Shown here one piece after another: positions 16,820 through 24,790 of a DNA stretch of 49,070 bases. Source of the stretch: Planctomycetota bacterium (GTDB lineage: Bacteria > Planctomycetota > Phycisphaerae > Sedimentisphaerales > Anaerobacaceae). A program made the position numbers and the translations under genes. The notes beneath the pieces are model-generated. The model saw only the letters and a program-made list of their open reading frames with translations, was not told the DNA's origin and did no database searches. The stretch lies in assembly GCA_014384025.1 (NCBI GenBank), contig JACNGQ010000144.1, forward strand, positions 1-49,070, given 5' to 3'. Position 1 is the stretch's first letter, and the number at the start of each line of letters is the position of its first letter.

Positions 16820-17677
16820 TTAAAAATTGTTATTGAGATATTCCGGCCTGCCGTCATCACTGTCGTAGATTGTCTTATCTTCTGCTTCTGCCTCAGCATC
16901 GATCCTGATTCGCTCGATATGCTCAGCCCTTTTCGTATTACTGTCGATTGTCGCTAATATTGCACTCATTTTCACATCACCCGTCGCAATTTCAAACGGA
17001 AACGGCATCTGCGTCCTGAACGACTTTAGGACGTTCTCAACACTGCGCCCGAGCACCGAATCATGAGCCCCGGTCATTCCTATATCCGTGATATACGCGG
17101 TCCCTTTGGAAAGAATTTTCTCATCGGCTGTTACAACATGGGTATGAGTTCCGAAACACAAACTCGCCCTGCCGTCGAGATGGTAGCCCATAGCGATTTT
17201 TTCACTCGTCGCCTCGGCGTGAAAGTCAACGACTATAATATCCGCCTGCTGTTCGACCTGCGGCAGAATCCTGTCAATAGCATTATAAGGGCAGTCGGCC
17301 CCCTTCATATAAAGCCGCCCTATCAAAGCAACCACAGCCACAGTCGGCCCTTTTGCGGTTTTATAAAGTGCAACCCCCTTGCCGGCCGCATGTTGGGAAA
17401 GATTCGCAGGCCGAACAATATTATCCTCTGTTTCGAGAGTCTTGATTATCTCTCTTTTACGATAGGTATGGTCGCCCAACGTAATCAGATTCACACCATA
17501 CTTCAGCAGCTTATTATAAATCTGCGGCGTCAGTCCGGACCCCCCCGCAGCGTTTTCAGCGTTGGCTATTACGCAGTCAACATCACGCTCTCGAACCAGA
17601 GCCTTCAGCCTGTCGGCAATGATACGCCTGCCCGGCCTGCCTACTATATCACCGATACAAAGAATGTTTACCTTCAT
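16820..17677 (-). CDS. ymdB: YmdB-family metallophosphoesterase
   Basis: A 285-residue cytosolic calcineurin-like phosphoesterase of the TIGR00282/YmdB family. Metal-binding motifs: GDIVGRPGRR (9-18), NAENAAGG (39-46), GDHTY (68-72), DFHAEATSEK and GTHTHVVTADEKIL, followed by the family's YITDIGMTG. In B. subtilis YmdB hydrolyses 2',3'-cyclic nucleotides and phosphodiesters and affects RNA turnover and biofilm choice, and its gene sits beside rny there too. The motif usually written GNHT reads GDHT here (Asp69). The start lies six bases after the rny stop, so translation is probably coupled; the terminator follows. Confidence 0.93.
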   Translation of the reverse strand: MKVNILCIGDIVGRPGRRIIADRLKALVRERDVDCVIANAENAAGGSGLTPQIYNKLLKYGVNLITLGDHTYRKREIIKTLETEDNIVRPANLSQHAAGKGVALYKTAKGPTVAVVALIGRLYMKGADCPYNAIDRILPQVEQQADIIVVDFHAEATSEKIAMGYHLDGRASLCFGTHTHVVTADEKILSKGTAYITDIGMTGAHDSVLGRSVENVLKSFRTQMPFPFEIATGDVKMSAILATIDSNTKRAEHIERIRIDAEAEAEDKTIYDSDDGRPEYLNNNF

Positions 17678-17683
17678 AATACG

Positions 17684-19264
17684 TTACTTTGCGTATTCCA
17701 CGCACCGAACCTCACGCAGCAGCGTTACCTGAATTTCACCGGGATACGTCATCTCATTTTCAACCTTTTTGGCAATATCACGCGCAACTTTCATAGCGGC
17801 CTCATCGTCCACCTGCTCGGCGTTCACGATAACACGGATTTCCCTGCCCGCCTGGATTGCGTATGCGTTCTCAACGCCCTTAAAGCTCCCGGCTATCTCT
17901 TCCAGTTTCTCCAGCCGTTTAATATATCTTTCGAGTGTTTCTCTTCTGGCTCCCGGACGAGATGCACTTACAGCATCAGACGCTGCAACAAGCGGAGTAT
18001 AAGGATTATCCGCCGGTATGTCCCCGTGATGTCCCAGCACCGCATTCAGTACGACAGGCGATTCATTGAACCGCTTGAGATAATTTGCCCCAATAACCGG
18101 ATGGCTCCCCTCAACGTCATGGTCGATAGCCTTACCGATATCATGCAACAAACCCGCCCGCCTTGCTATCGTGCCGTCCAGTCCTAGCTCTTCCGCCATC
18201 ACCTGAGAAAGAAATGCAACTTCAACGCTGTGGCGAAGAACGTTCTGGCCATAGCTTGTTCTATAACTCAGCGCCCCTATCAAACTCAGCACCTTATTAT
18301 TCAATCCTCTTACATTCGTCTCTACCGCAGCATCCTTACCAAGCTGCAAGAGCTTGCTATTGACATCTTTTTTAGTTTGTGCAACAAGTTCCTCTATTCT
18401 GGATGGGTGGATCCGGCCATCTTGGATAAGTCGTTCCATCGAAAGCCGGGCTACTTCGCGGCGAACGGGACTAAAACCGCTGACAACAATCATTCCCGGC
18501 GTATCATCGACAATGACATCAACTCCCGTGGCTTTTTCAAAGGCGCGGATATTGCGGCCCTCCCGGCCGATAATCCTGCCTTTCATATCGTCGTTCGGAA
18601 TCTCAACGGTCGAGACAGTAACCTCGCAGGTCTGTTCAGCCGCATAGCGCTGAATTGCGGAGCTGATTACCTCCCGGCTTTTTTCGTTGGCGGTTTCGAC
18701 AGCTTCCTCGACCTTGCGCTGAATCAAAGCCGACATTTCATGCTCGCATTCGTCTTCGAGGCATTTTAAGAGCAGATCCTTTGCCTCGGCAATGTCCATC
18801 GCGGTGATTTTGAGCAGTTGGTTCTTCTGCTGGGCCATTAGCATAGAAAGCTGTTTTTCTTTCAGGTTGATATTGTGCAGCCTTCTATCGCTATCCTGCT
18901 GCTGCTTTTTCAGCGTTTGTTCCCGCTGCTGGATCATCTCCGTCTGTCGCTCAACGGAATCCTCCCGCTTGGATAGTCTCATTTCCGCCTCGTGCAGCTC
19001 GGCACGAGTTTTATTTGCCTGATTTGTAAATTCCTCTTTTTTCTTGATAGCCTCTGCGGCGGCATCTATCCGAGCGGATTTAAGTATGTTCTCGGCCTCC
19101 CTTTCGGCACCGTCAAGCTGCCGCTGAAGGTCATGCTCGAATGTCTTGGACTTAGCCCGGGCAATCATCTGATAAACAATGGCTACCAGAGAACCACCCA
19201 AAAGAAGGCCGATAACAAGCGAACTGATTATTCCTATTGTACTGCCCTGTAATAGTATATCCAT
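17684..19264 (-). CDS. rny: ribonuclease Y
   Basis: A membrane-anchored endoribonuclease that starts mRNA decay in bacteria lacking RNase E. From the ATG at 19264 it has 526 residues; a GTG at 19273 would add three. ATG is preferred because AGGTGG lies just before it. Domains in order: an N-terminal membrane helix (about 8-35; IGIISSLVIGLLLGGSLVAIVYQM); a long charged coiled coil (40-190); a KH domain (about 215-280; GRIIGREGRNIRAFEKATGVDVI); an HD domain (about 340-435) with HSVEVAFLSQ and LLHDIGKAIDHDVEGSH supplying the His-Asp metal site; and a C-terminal region with NAYAIQAGREIRVIV. Length and order match Bacillus RNase Y. The operon is rny-ymdB, with a promoter near 19760-19788 and an unusually long leader. 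Confidence 0.96.
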   Translation of the reverse strand: MDILLQGSTIGIISSLVIGLLLGGSLVAIVYQMIARAKSKTFEHDLQRQLDGAEREAENILKSARIDAAAEAIKKKEEFTNQANKTRAELHEAEMRLSKREDSVERQTEMIQQREQTLKKQQQDSDRRLHNINLKEKQLSMLMAQQKNQLLKITAMDIAEAKDLLLKCLEDECEHEMSALIQRKVEEAVETANEKSREVISSAIQRYAAEQTCEVTVSTVEIPNDDMKGRIIGREGRNIRAFEKATGVDVIVDDTPGMIVVSGFSPVRREVARLSMERLIQDGRIHPSRIEELVAQTKKDVNSKLLQLGKDAAVETNVRGLNNKVLSLIGALSYRTSYGQNVLRHSVEVAFLSQVMAEELGLDGTIARRAGLLHDIGKAIDHDVEGSHPVIGANYLKRFNESPVVLNAVLGHHGDIPADNPYTPLVAASDAVSASRPGARRETLERYIKRLEKLEEIAGSFKGVENAYAIQAGREIRVIVNAEQVDDEAAMKVARDIAKKVENEMTYPGEIQVTLLREVRCVEYAK

Positions 19265-19654
19265 AATTCCCACCTTTCCCTTGCACTTTTCATAGAGTTA
19301 CAAAACAAAGTCCCAAAGGGTAAATTGCGGGCATCAGGGCGGGAAAGCCTCAAAGAAATGTCTGTGAATTACGAAATCCTTTTGTCAGAGCGCATTATCA
19401 GCTACCAAATGCCAAAATATCTCCAAATTGGGGCAGTTTGGTTAAAATTAGAAGGTTTTTGTTTATGTAATTGGCTGATTTTATGCTCAATACCAACAGT
19501 CCCTTGCAGGTACTCAAATGCTTTTTTTAGCAGATTTCGTTTCACTTTAAATTTACCTTACAGCGCCGTTCCAAAATCGTCGAATCAGTTTTTCGCATGT
19601 CTTATCTATAACCGGCGCTAAAAGTTTCTTTGTTTACTTAACCACCTTTTAAGA

Positions 19655-19678
19655 AAGGCTTACAAGCCTTCCTTTTTT
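19655..19678 (+). terminator. weak stem-loop with T-tract
   Basis: AAGGCT (19655-19660), loop TACA, AGCCTT (19665-19670), then CC and TTTTTT (19673-19678). It reads as a small plus-strand terminator, yet no plus-strand gene lies before it. It may instead be an element of the antisense rny leader. Confidence 0.3.
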
Positions 19679-19759
19679 GTCCCTTCACATAGTAGTAATC
19701 GTCTTGTTTTCAAGCGGGACTACCCACAATCTTGTTCGTCATAAGCTGCTTAATACTTT

Positions 19760-19788
19760 ATGTTAAAGCACTTTTCCAGCCCGGTCAA
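19760..19788 (-). promoter_or_regulatory. probable promoter of rny-ymdB
   Basis: On the minus strand, TTGACC (19788-19783) and TAACAT (19765-19760) are 17 bases apart. The start would be near 19753, leaving about 490 bases of untranslated leader before rny. Confidence 0.5.
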
Positions 19789-20185
19789 GGGAAAAAATCG
19801 CAAATAATCCAAATTGTAATCCCCAAAATAGCTTTGTAAGGGCATTTGTGTCATTTTTGAGGCAATTTCTGCGTTTTTTGGTGTTTTTATGACCTTTTTA
19901 TCTCAAAATTTCACAAAATTTGCACTTTTTGACCAAAACTTAACAAAATAGCATTAAGAAAAATGAAGGATGTACGATATGAATAGTAATTCACGTTTTT
20001 TTATTAGTATTTTACTGCGGAGAGCGAGATTGGCAACCTGCGGATTTGTCTTAGTTATGTTTTCAAAATCTAAAAAGAGACCGGAATTACTAGTGGTTAA
20101 TTTACCTTGACTGATTAGAAGGGTTTGCATATTCTTAACACTGAAATTAGTTTTCAATCTGTAAAACAATTATATCTGGGACTAT

Positions 20186-21535
20186 ATGAGTAATATAAAA
20201 AACCTTATTTCATTGTTTTCGGGCGCACTCGGTTTGGATTTGGGATTGGAAAAGGCCGGCTTTGTTCTTAAAGCAGCAGTTGAATGCAATCAGTTTGCGC
20301 TCCAAACAATAAAAGACAATAACAAACGCCTCAAGAGTCAAAAACACGTGATAATTGATCAGACCCTGTCTCTACAAAATGTCGGTGAAGTTTGCGAAGA
20401 AATTTTACTTAAAACGAGACTAACAAATAGTGGACGCTATGTTTTGGCCGGAGCACCACCATGTCAACCATTCAGCACAGCAGGAAAAAGAGCTTCATTA
20501 AAAGACAGTCGCAGTTGTGGATTTCAAATCTTTTTAGAAGCCGTAAAAATACTTCGTCCAAAGTTTTTTGTTATTGAAAATGTCAAGGGCATATTGTCCG
20601 CAGCAAAAAAACATCGGCCACTCGCTGAGCGGGGGCCAGGATTTCCTAAGTTAACATCTGATGAAGAACATGGCTCTGCGTTTAAACAACTGCTTGATGA
20701 TTTTGATGAGCTTTGCCATGATATTGGTTATTGCGTTAGTTGGGGGCTGCTGAATTCTGCTGACTTTGGTGCTCCTCAAGTACGTGAGCGAGTGATATTT
20801 ATCGGCTCACTGGATGGTTATTTTATATGGCCGGAGCCGACCCACTCCAAAGATGGAAGCAACGGAACGAAGAAATGGGTGATTCTAAAAACTGGCCTTA
20901 AAGGCGTTAAGGATCCGAACCCTGCTTACAATGAGTTCAACAAAGAGATTTCAGATTACCTGAAACTTATACCAGAAGGTTCAAATTGGCGTGCCCTACC
21001 AAAAAATCTACAATCAAAGGCAATAGGCGCTGCATACAAATCGTGGGGAGGTCGATCTGGATTCTTACGACGTCTTTCATGGGACAAACCAGCCCCCACA
21101 ATCACAAACAATCCAAAAACAAAAGCGACTATGCTGTGTCACCCAACTGAAATTAGGCCTCTGAGTGTGCGGGAATGTGCACGATTACAAAAGTTTCCAG
21201 ATGAATGGAAGTTTTCCGGTAGTTTGGCCGCACAATATAGGCAAATAGGAAACGCAACGCCAGTTGTTCTTGGTGAAGCAATAGGACGTGCCATAAAAAA
21301 AGTTGAAAACATACGAAATAATGGATGCCATCGCAAGAAACTCTACTGTGCTGACCCTATTTTGCTCAGCCGGATTATTAAAAGACCCAAAACAATGCTT
21401 AATCCTCCGAGAATGCGGAAAATTATAGATGCAGAAAAAACCAAAGTGTGGTTAAATAGCGGAACAAACAAAAGAGTAGATTTTGAAAAATATGAGGCGA
21501 TGGGCCCAACAGAAGCAGCGGCGGGTTTCGAATAA
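20186..21535 (+). CDS. dcm: DNA (cytosine-5-)-methyltransferase
   Basis: A 449-residue C5-cytosine methyltransferase. Motif I LFSGALGLDLG (10-20) binds S-adenosylmethionine; motif IV PPCQPFS has the catalytic Cys93; motif VI is ENV (131-133); motif VIII QVRERVIFIG (198-207); a variable target-recognition region lies at about 210-320; motifs IX-X RECARLQKFPDEW and QIGNATPVVLGEAIG (353-367) close the fold. A tail of about 80 residues follows motif X. It would methylate cytosine in an unknown site. The base composition is lower in GC than rny, suggesting transfer. The Vsr gene follows after 32 bases, the usual partner of a C5 methyltransferase because it repairs T:G mismatches from deaminated 5-methylcytosine. 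No adjacent recognised restriction enzyme. Confidence 0.95.
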   Translation: MSNIKNLISLFSGALGLDLGLEKAGFVLKAAVECNQFALQTIKDNNKRLKSQKHVIIDQTLSLQNVGEVCEEILLKTRLTNSGRYVLAGAPPCQPFSTAGKRASLKDSRSCGFQIFLEAVKILRPKFFVIENVKGILSAAKKHRPLAERGPGFPKLTSDEEHGSAFKQLLDDFDELCHDIGYCVSWGLLNSADFGAPQVRERVIFIGSLDGYFIWPEPTHSKDGSNGTKKWVILKTGLKGVKDPNPAYNEFNKEISDYLKLIPEGSNWRALPKNLQSKAIGAAYKSWGGRSGFLRRLSWDKPAPTITNNPKTKATMLCHPTEIRPLSVRECARLQKFPDEWKFSGSLAAQYRQIGNATPVVLGEAIGRAIKKVENIRNNGCHRKKLYCADPILLSRIIKRPKTMLNPPRMRKIIDAEKTKVWLNSGTNKRVDFEKYEAMGPTEAAAGFE

Positions 21536-21567
21536 TTGGTTGACTTTTAAAAGTCTCCAATTAACAA

Positions 21568-22020
21568 ATGGAAAAAAGGCTTAGGAAGAAACTCAAGGGC
21601 GGAAAGTTCAAGGACGTTCCAGTTGTACGTTCGAAAACAATGGCGGCCATTCGAGGCAAAAATAACCGGACGACTGAACTTTGTTTTAGAATGGCGATTG
21701 TGCGGTCAGGGATTAAAGGATGGGTGACCAATTTTAAAGATTTGCCCGGAAAACCGGACTTCTTTTTCAGGAAAAAAGGAATCGCTGTTTTTATAGATGG
21801 TTGTTTTTGGCACGGGTGTCCAAAATGTGGGCATTACCCCAAGACAAGAAGCTCGTTTTGGAAAGCAAAGATACTCAGAAACAAAGAACGAGACAAAAGC
21901 AATAGACGGAAACTACGTAGAAAAGGTATAAAAGTCGTAAGCGTCTGGGAGCATTCTTTAAAAGATCCGAAACAGTTAAACTTAAAAATTAATATGTTAA
22001 AAACCTTATTGAAAACATAA
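21568..22020 (+). CDS. vsr: very short patch repair (Vsr) endonuclease
   Basis: A 150-residue Vsr nuclease. The family core is clear: RSKTMAAIRGKNNRTTE (21-37), LPGKPDFFF with the catalytic aspartate (Asp64), FIDGCFWHGCPKCGHYPKTRSSFW (76-98) with the active-site histidine and zinc-binding Cys/His residues, KILRNKERD, and a terminal VVSVWEHSL. It nicks 5' of the T in T:G mismatches created by deamination of 5-methylcytosine and so limits mutation at the methyltransferase's sites. E. coli Vsr is of similar length (about 156). The ribosome site is poor; an internal ATG (residue 25) is possible but would remove conserved residues. Confidence 0.94.
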   Translation: MEKRLRKKLKGGKFKDVPVVRSKTMAAIRGKNNRTTELCFRMAIVRSGIKGWVTNFKDLPGKPDFFFRKKGIAVFIDGCFWHGCPKCGHYPKTRSSFWKAKILRNKERDKSNRRKLRRKGIKVVSVWEHSLKDPKQLNLKINMLKTLLKT

Positions 22021-22070
22021 ACAAATATAACAGAAAGTAAATACAGAAAAACCAAGAGAAGGTGATTTAT

Positions 22071-23153
22071 ATGGCTAAAAAGGTTAAACATAATTGGAAG
22101 CCACCAACATGGCTTAATGATCCTGTTCCTTCAACATCATGGTTTCACGATATAGAAGTCGATGTCTACGAAGGTACAACAGAAGTCAAAGATATTAGCC
22201 TTTGGAAAGAAAATTATCGTACTATGCTGGACTTGGAACATATCCAGCAGATTTTAAAGAAAGACCTCCACAGAATCACGGATGATGAAATTATTGAGCA
22301 TATTCTTCGTCACGACCTCCATAAAATACCAGATCTAGCAAAATCCATAAAAGAGAATAGCGTCCGCATTCCCTTAATTTTGTCGTATGACAAGGAACTG
22401 ATAGATGGAAACAGGCGCTTGTTGGCATGCAGGTACTTGATAAAAAAAGAAAGAGAACTGACAACAAAATTTACCCTATCCAATGTGAAATGCTTGAGTC
22501 CTACAGCATCTGAAGATGTAAAACTTAAAATTATTGCAGAAATGAATTTTCTTCCACAACATAAGGAAGATTGGCCCCCGTATGTCAGGGCCAAGTTTGC
22601 AATTCAAGAGTATGATAACGCCTTGAATAAATTTAAAAATGAGAAAGAAGCATATAAACACGTTAACTATTTTCTAGATATCCAACCTGCTAAGTTGAAG
22701 CGGTACCGCGAAGTCTTGAAAATGATAGAAGAATATGTCAAATTTGTAGAAAAGGCAGGTAAAAAAACGCGTCAAGACGCTGAGATATTTGGGCGGTCGA
22801 AATTTCATTTCTTTGAGGAACTCTACAACAAAGCTGATGTTATTGATAAACCAGTAAAAAAAATGTTTTTCAGGTATCTCAGCGACCAGCAAATCACTTC
22901 CATGACAAAAGTGCGGGAATTTGCCGCAATTCTAAGGTATGCTCCTGCAAGAAAACATTTAGAAAAACAAAACGGCAGTTTTGAGTTGGCAAAATCCATG
23001 TATGGTGAATCCGCAAGTCCCAAAAAGGCATTGGCAAAGATAAAGCGGTTCTATGCATGGATAGAAAATTTATCTAATGTTGAAAAAGGCTGCATACCCG
23101 TTGATTTGAAGAAACGGCTGAGCAAGGCCGTGCAGAAGCTCCTGAAAGAATAA
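22071..23153 (+). CDS. ParB-like N-terminal domain protein in the RM cassette
   Basis: A 360-residue protein. The ATG at 22071 is used rather than the in-frame GTG at 22062, because AGAGAAGG (22055-22062) is correctly spaced for it. Residues of about 85-165 look like the ParB/sulfiredoxin fold: DLAKSIKENSVRIPLILSYD and then DGNRRLLACRYL (112-123), the DGNRR version of the ParB GERR nucleotide-binding box. Residues of about 180-240 could be a helical DNA-binding segment. The rest is lysine-rich and helical and unrecognised. It has neither the full length nor the ParA partner of chromosome-partition ParB. ParB-fold proteins in mobile and defence loci include CTP switches and nucleases. Here it follows vsr by 50 bases and precedes the next gene by 14, so it is probably part of the same system (inference). 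Confidence 0.7.
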   Translation: MAKKVKHNWKPPTWLNDPVPSTSWFHDIEVDVYEGTTEVKDISLWKENYRTMLDLEHIQQILKKDLHRITDDEIIEHILRHDLHKIPDLAKSIKENSVRIPLILSYDKELIDGNRRLLACRYLIKKERELTTKFTLSNVKCLSPTASEDVKLKIIAEMNFLPQHKEDWPPYVRAKFAIQEYDNALNKFKNEKEAYKHVNYFLDIQPAKLKRYREVLKMIEEYVKFVEKAGKKTRQDAEIFGRSKFHFFEELYNKADVIDKPVKKMFFRYLSDQQITSMTKVREFAAILRYAPARKHLEKQNGSFELAKSMYGESASPKKALAKIKRFYAWIENLSNVEKGCIPVDLKKRLSKAVQKLLKE

Positions 23154-23167
23154 GGGAATTAATTTAT

Positions 23168-24346
23168 ATGGGGAAGATACATATAGTCGGCGCAGAACAT
23201 TCTTTTACTCATGATGCGTGTGAGTTTAGATATCCTATAGAAGAAAAGGGAGACACTCGTGAATTCATACCTTACGAACATAAGGAACTGGTTTCGGCTT
23301 TGATAGAAGCAAAGATACCTAAGAGGGAACCAGCCCTTGTCCCGCTTTGGAACTCAAATGCAGGGACAGTCGAAATGAGCAAACAAGATCTTACAGTAAA
23401 ATTGTTTTTACGTCAAGCTGGATCAATTAATGACATATGGCCTCAGCAAATTGTTTTCAAGTTAGCAGTGAAAGATGGTCGTATCTCTTCAGAAAGCAAA
23501 ATTTTTTCGGTTAAAGTGGCATGGGAACAATGCTCTGGTTTTTTCAAAAAATTCAAGATAGGGACAAATAACTTTATAGCAAAAGGGGCAACTACTATAG
23601 CTTGCGATGCTTTTATAAAAGAAGCGAAGCCCAGAGACGGATTGCTTTGCGGTGAGAACCTTTTAAGGGATAGGAGCTTAACGGCATCAGACGAAGAAGT
23701 AACAAATCCAAATAATTTTACCATTTTTTCTACTTTTAACAAATTGCCAAATTCATTTCCGGGCCAGCATAAAGTATCTCTTGGGTGTATCAGTGTGGGC
23801 TTGGAAGGCGACGAAATTCCGTATGAGTTCATAGATTATTACAAGGACATGCTCGATATGTCCGAAATTGAGCAAGCTCAAGATTTACCTTTATCGATGC
23901 CCAAGATCTTGTTCATTTTACGTTATGATGAATCTAAAGCATTAATGCTTATGGAAATGGATGGAGGGTCTTCAACCGAGAGCCCATGGGAAGCTCCAGA
24001 AATTGGATCTGGTTTGGATTTTTATGACGAAGTGGGGAGAGTATTCGAACCGCTTTCGTTGAAAGTATCAGATCTTTTTAAAGATAAATTTAATCGAGGC
24101 AGTAATTGTGTCTTCTATGGATTCGGTTCCTGCTACATGTGGGTCTGTCCAGCCCTGAACATATCAGTTCATGGCTACGATAAGAAGCTTGTCAAAAAGT
24201 GCGCAGAAATTCAAGTCCGTCACCTAAAATCTCTCCTAGATGCTGGCATAGAATTATCGGAGACGGCCGTAAAAGAATTGAATAGGTTTTCAAAGGATCC
24301 GGGTAGTTTGAATCTGGCTGCAGACTCTGAACCAGAGTGTCCATAA
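23168..24346 (+). CDS. unrecognised 392-residue protein of the RM cassette
   Basis: I do not recognise this family. It has 392 residues, no signal peptide, no membrane helix and no repeats. The N-terminal third appears beta-rich (KIHIVGAEHSFTHDACEFRYPI, VKLFLRQAG). A central region has LLCGENLLRDRSL. The last part has VFYGFGSCYMWVCPALNISVHGYDK. Single cysteines occur, but no zinc-ribbon spacing, Walker motif, HNH or clear PD-(D/E)XK signature could be identified. AAGGGAA before the ATG and the 14-base gap from the ParB-like gene argue for one transcript. By position it would be the restriction or effector component if the cassette is an RM-like defence system, but that is inference only. Confidence 0.6.
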   Translation: MGKIHIVGAEHSFTHDACEFRYPIEEKGDTREFIPYEHKELVSALIEAKIPKREPALVPLWNSNAGTVEMSKQDLTVKLFLRQAGSINDIWPQQIVFKLAVKDGRISSESKIFSVKVAWEQCSGFFKKFKIGTNNFIAKGATTIACDAFIKEAKPRDGLLCGENLLRDRSLTASDEEVTNPNNFTIFSTFNKLPNSFPGQHKVSLGCISVGLEGDEIPYEFIDYYKDMLDMSEIEQAQDLPLSMPKILFILRYDESKALMLMEMDGGSSTESPWEAPEIGSGLDFYDEVGRVFEPLSLKVSDLFKDKFNRGSNCVFYGFGSCYMWVCPALNISVHGYDKKLVKKCAEIQVRHLKSLLDAGIELSETAVKELNRFSKDPGSLNLAADSEPECP

Positions 24347-24400
24347 ATATTATTTTACTTCTTTTTTCACTTTTCTCTTTAGGATTTGAAATTCAAAACA

Positions 24401-24453
24401 GCAAACCTTTCAATTTAATATTTTCTATTGACTATTTACTATTGCATTTCTTT
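24401..24453. repeat. 53-bp direct repeat, copy A
   Basis: Begins GCAAACCTTTCAATTTAATA and ends in GCATTTCTTT. It matches copy C (25242-25294) at 47 of 53 positions. A shortened version (copy B) lies at 25185-25219. The copies bracket the hairpin and the small unknown gene. Confidence 0.7.
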
Positions 24454-24593
24454 ATGGATTTGATGTTGTTCACACTTCCTCAATGATTTTGCGGCATAGA
24501 GTCGAGATTTTGATAAAATTATTTAATGTATACCGGATGGCCGGGTTAATTAATCGATAAGAAAATCCGATATTAAGAGGGATTCAGAGCACA

Positions 24594-24736
24594 TAACAAA
24601 ATAACTCTGCATTCAAACGGCTTATTTCGTGTCTGAACGGCGTCAGGCTGCATCGACAATGCAGAACAAAAGCCTGCTTCGCCTTTCTTGCCAGAGACGA
24701 AAATGCTCGTTTTCGGTGCTACGATTGATTTTGTTA
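24594..24736 (+). other. attC-like nested imperfect hairpin
   Basis: Arms: TAACAAAAT (24594-24602) with ATTTTGTTA (24728-24736), a perfect 9 bp; TTCGTGTCTG (24626-24635) with CAGAGACGAA (24692-24701), one mismatch; GGCG with CGCC (24639/24680); CAGGC (24644-24648) with GCCTG (24672-24676); and an apical TGCAT/ATGCA (24649/24659). The 3' end reads GTTAGGC (24733-24739), matching the GTTRRRY core of integron attC sites; the 5' core has only the AAC conserved. Size and shape fit an attC, but no integrase gene is seen in the window. Confidence 0.45.
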
Positions 24737-24790
24737 GGCACTCTTGATAGAAGTTTAGAAGTACAGGCAGTATGTGAGAAGGTAATGAAG

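Larger units (their letters stand above)
19265..20185. other. 920-base region: rny leader plus AT-rich spacer
   Basis: The region between divergent rny and the methyltransferase gene. On the minus strand, a promoter at 19760-19788 would make a leader of about 490 bases containing an irregular stem (GTAGT/ACTAC with CTTG/CAAG at 19692-19723). On the plus strand a short stem AAGGCT-TACA-AGCCTT (19655-19670) is followed by six T (19673-19678). From 19800 to 20185 the sequence is very AT-rich. Two frames of 98 and 71 codons look random. No known RNA family was recognised. Confidence 0.5.
24347..24790. other. 444-base region with direct repeat and hairpin
   Basis: AT-rich. It holds copy A of a 53-base direct repeat (24401-24453) and the 143-base attC-like nested hairpin (24594-24736). 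The last 50 bases contain the ribosome site of the next gene. An open frame from 24629 reads through the hairpin, but its product before residue 55 looks random. Confidence 0.6.

Noticed and set aside
17063-18187. A 374-codon plus-strand open frame opposite ymdB and rny
   Set aside because: It lies wholly antisense to two certain genes, has no ribosome site and its product has no domain character; an effect of codon bias in the real genes.
19325-19621. 98-codon plus-strand frame in the rny leader region
   Set aside because: The product looks random and there is no ribosome site; the region is better read as minus-strand leader.
19954-20169. 71-codon minus-strand frame before the methyltransferase
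   Set aside because: AT-rich, no ribosome site, no family character.
24629-24790. A longer version of the small gene starting at 24629
   Set aside because: It would code through the hairpin; the added residues look random, and the ATG at 24791 has the proper ribosome site.
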